This document shows positions 33,794 through 34,981 of a stretch of 34,981 nt of DNA, one piece after another. The stretch is from Ignavibacteriota bacterium (GTDB lineage Bacteria > Bacteroidota > Ignavibacteria > UBA10030 > UBA6906). Under the pieces are notes generated by a model that saw nothing but the letters and a program-made list of their open reading frames with translations, was not told the origin of the DNA and made no database searches. Position 1 is the first letter of the stretch. The number at the start of each line of letters is the position of its first letter. Location: NCBI GenBank assembly GCA_003154425.1, contig PMDK01000085.1, forward strand, positions 60,204 to 95,184, written 5' to 3'. The position numbers and the translations under genes were made by a program.

Positions 33794-33805
33794 CTTTCCG
33801 GAAAG
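33794..33805 (+). promoter_or_regulatory. 12-bp palindrome in the leader, possible operator
   Basis: CTTTCCGGAAAG is a perfect palindrome about 33 bases downstream of the predicted -10 element. It could bind a dimeric regulator. Its function is speculative, as a 12-bp palindrome can occur by chance. Confidence 0.25.
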
Positions 33806-33947
33806 GAAGAGTAACCCCCCCCATTGCTACGATTGGTTCCCTCCACACCGGCTGGCCGCGTGCGAAATCCCGGACTCCGGCAAATGTCGCATAACGCTGG
33901 TGATCGCCAAATAGTCTGAAGTGACAACAGCTCTCGGAAGGTGACTC

Positions 33948-34421
33948 ATGTTTACGAACGGGACGATTCAGGACGTGATTCTGCGCGACCTGACGAAATT
34001 CAAGGACGACCGGGGGTGGCTGACGGAGCTCTTCCGGAAGGACGAGATCCCTGCAGAACTGTATCCGGCGATGGGGTATGTTTCGATGACGGAGCCGGGA
34101 GTGACGCGGGGTCCTCATGAGCACGCCGACCAGGCCGACTGCTTCGCATTCCTCGGGCCCTCCAATTTCAGGATCTGTCTCTGGGACAACCGGAACGCGT
34201 CCCCGACCTACATGACCCGTCAGATCGTTTTCGCCGGGGAGGATGCACCGAGGTCGCTCGTCATCCCGCGGGGGATCGTCCATGCATACAGGAATATCGG
34301 GGAACGGCAGGGGATGGTGCTGAACTTTCCCAACCGCCTCTATGCAGGAGAAGGGAAAAAGAAACCCGTGGATGAGATCCGGCATGAAATCGATCCGACT
34401 TCCATCTTCCTCATGGACTGA
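33948..34421 (+). CDS. RmlC-like dTDP-4-keto-sugar epimerase/isomerase (cupin)
   Basis: This 157-residue protein of the RmlC-like cupin family shows the N-terminal element DDRGWLTELFR, the active-site strand RGPHEH at 54-59 (R54 and H57 matching the Arg/His of the RmlC motif) and a C-terminal NFPNRLY...DEIRHEID pattern. RmlC converts dTDP-4-keto-6-deoxyglucose to the L-lyxo form; this version is shorter than the usual ~180-residue enzyme and could instead be a 3- or 5-epimerase or ketoisomerase variant. GGAAGGTGA lies directly upstream of ATG 33948. It is four bases ahead of rmlB, which supplies the keto sugar. No rmlA or rmlD is seen before the window ends. Confidence 0.8.
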   Translation: MFTNGTIQDVILRDLTKFKDDRGWLTELFRKDEIPAELYPAMGYVSMTEPGVTRGPHEHADQADCFAFLGPSNFRICLWDNRNASPTYMTRQIVFAGEDAPRSLVIPRGIVHAYRNIGERQGMVLNFPNRLYAGEGKKKPVDEIRHEIDPTSIFLMD

Positions 34422-34425
34422 GACG

Positions 34426-34981
34426 ATGCGCTCTCTGCTTGTCACAGGCGGTGCCGGGTTCATCGGGAGCAATTTCGTCCGCTACTTCCTTGAATCACAT
34501 CCCGGGGTCCGCCTTGTCAATTTCGACAAGCTGACCTACGCGGGGAACCTGGACAATCTCCGGGATGTCCAGGACCACGACCGCTACGCATTCGTCCGTG
34601 GGGACATCTGCGACAGGGACGCGGTTCAGGGGACGATGAAGAAACATGCGATTGACGCCGTGGTGCATTTTGCCGCGGAGTCTCACGTCGACAGGAGCAT
34701 CCACGGTGCCGCCGTCTTCGTTGCGACAAACGTGCTCGGCACGCAGATTCTCCTCGATGCGGCGCGCGAACAGGGCGTCGAGAGGTTCCTGCATGTCTCC
34801 ACCGACGAAGTGTACGGGTCTCTGGGAGCGGGGGGGAAATTCACGGAATCCACTCCGCTCCACCCGAACAGTCCGTACGCCGCGAGCAAGGCGGGATCTG
34901 ACCTGCTTGTCCTTGCCGCCGCTCACACGTTCGGCTTCCCCGCCCTTATCACGCGATGCTCCAACAACTACGGGCCCTACC
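34426..34981 (+). CDS. rmlB: dTDP-glucose 4,6-dehydratase, 5' part only
   Basis: The first 185 residues are present and the gene runs off the right edge. The frame contains VTGGAGFIGSNFVRY at 6-20, FDKLTYAGNLDNL, FAAESHVDRSI, the catalytic STDEVYGS with D127/E128, and the Y151/K155 pair in YAASKAGSD. These together are specific to RmlB rather than general epimerases. The enzyme removes water from dTDP-glucose to give dTDP-4-keto-6-deoxyglucose, the branch point to rhamnose and many amino- and deoxy-sugars. It starts four bases after the RmlC-like gene and is probably co-transcribed from the promoter at 33732. Confidence 0.95.
   Translation, partial: MRSLLVTGGAGFIGSNFVRYFLESHPGVRLVNFDKLTYAGNLDNLRDVQDHDRYAFVRGDICDRDAVQGTMKKHAIDAVVHFAAESHVDRSIHGAAVFVATNVLGTQILLDAAREQGVERFLHVSTDEVYGSLGAGGKFTESTPLHPNSPYAASKAGSDLLVLAAAHTFGFPALITRCSNNYGPY

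Larger units (their letters stand above)
33634..33947 (+). other. 314-base gene-free region: likely boundary between two transcription units
   Basis: This is the longest stretch without a gene. From left to right it holds a strong GC hairpin (33668-33702), a sigma70-like promoter (33732-33760), a 12-bp palindrome (33794-33805), a C8 run (33815-33822), and about 110 bases with nothing recognised up to the ribosome site GGAAGGTGA before ATG 33948. The promoter-proximal part is markedly AT-rich. No RNA gene, riboswitch consensus or short gene was found. Confidence 0.6.

Noticed and set aside
33766-33794. Second TTGAC-type -35 candidate (TTGACC) downstream of the main promoter
   Set aside because: The hexamer at 17-base spacing is TAGCTC, a poor -10 match.
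1-34981. CRISPR arrays, tRNA/rRNA genes, transposase genes and attachment sites
   Set aside because: No regularly spaced repeats, cloverleaf-like sequences, transposase motifs or long terminal inverted repeats were seen on either strand; gene-free space is too short to hide most of them.

Overview
The window is a GC-rich, densely packed bacterial cell-surface polysaccharide locus of about 35 kb. Every supported gene lies on the + strand, most gene pairs overlap or nearly touch (many ATGA junctions), and no tRNA, rRNA, insertion sequence, phage gene or CRISPR array is visible. A Kdo-pathway isomerase (KdsD type), a Wzx-type flippase, an O-antigen ligase/polymerase-type membrane protein and an undecaprenyl-phosphate sugar transferase point to a Gram-negative, outer-membrane organism making O-antigen, capsule or exopolysaccharide. 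I cannot place the phylum from the sequence alone.

Region 1 (2-424) is the 3' end of a nucleotide-sugar dehydrogenase, probably WbpA-like. Region 2 (477-10614) is the unexpected part: a complete small nonribosomal peptide synthetase unit set inside the sugar locus. It has a C-A-T module, a free-standing acyl-activating A-T protein, an Sfp-type phosphopantetheinyl transferase, and a C-A-T-TE terminal module. The last of these is translationally coupled to kdsD. The likely product is a short acylated dipeptide (or an amino-acid decoration), either released or transferred by the thioesterase.

Region 3 (11698-23270) is the assembly block: flippase, an unusual GT-B-like protein with a coiled-coil tail, five GT4 glycosyltransferases, a Wzy/WaaL-type membrane protein and a PaaK/CapK-like adenylate-forming enzyme. 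Region 4 (23286-28723) holds a 677-residue protein of unknown function with a NodB-like catalytic signature, a WbuB-like GT4, a UDP-GlcNAc 2-epimerase and an ExoA-like GT2. Region 5 (28727-33633) holds a UDP-hexose(NAc) 4-epimerase, a PglC-sized initiating phosphoglycosyl transferase, an ArnB/PglE-like sugar aminotransferase, and a protein joining a membrane domain, an NAD-dependent sugar epimerase and a response-regulator receiver domain.

Region 6 (33634-34981) starts with the only long intergenic stretch. It carries a terminator-like hairpin, a good sigma70-like promoter with a C7 run in its spacer, and a 12-bp palindrome. It is followed by an RmlC-like cupin and the 5' part of rmlB, so a new transcription unit probably begins here.

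Working model: UDP-GlcNAc is diverted by the dehydrogenase, the 2- and 4-epimerases and the aminotransferase, and a dTDP-6-deoxyhexose comes from RmlB/RmlC. The PglC-like enzyme starts the repeat on undecaprenyl phosphate, the eight glycosyltransferases extend it, Wzx flips it and the Wzy/WaaL-type protein polymerises or ligates it. The NRPS unit and the two stand-alone adenylate-forming enzymes may supply acyl or aminoacyl substituents. That last link is inference from co-location and operon structure.
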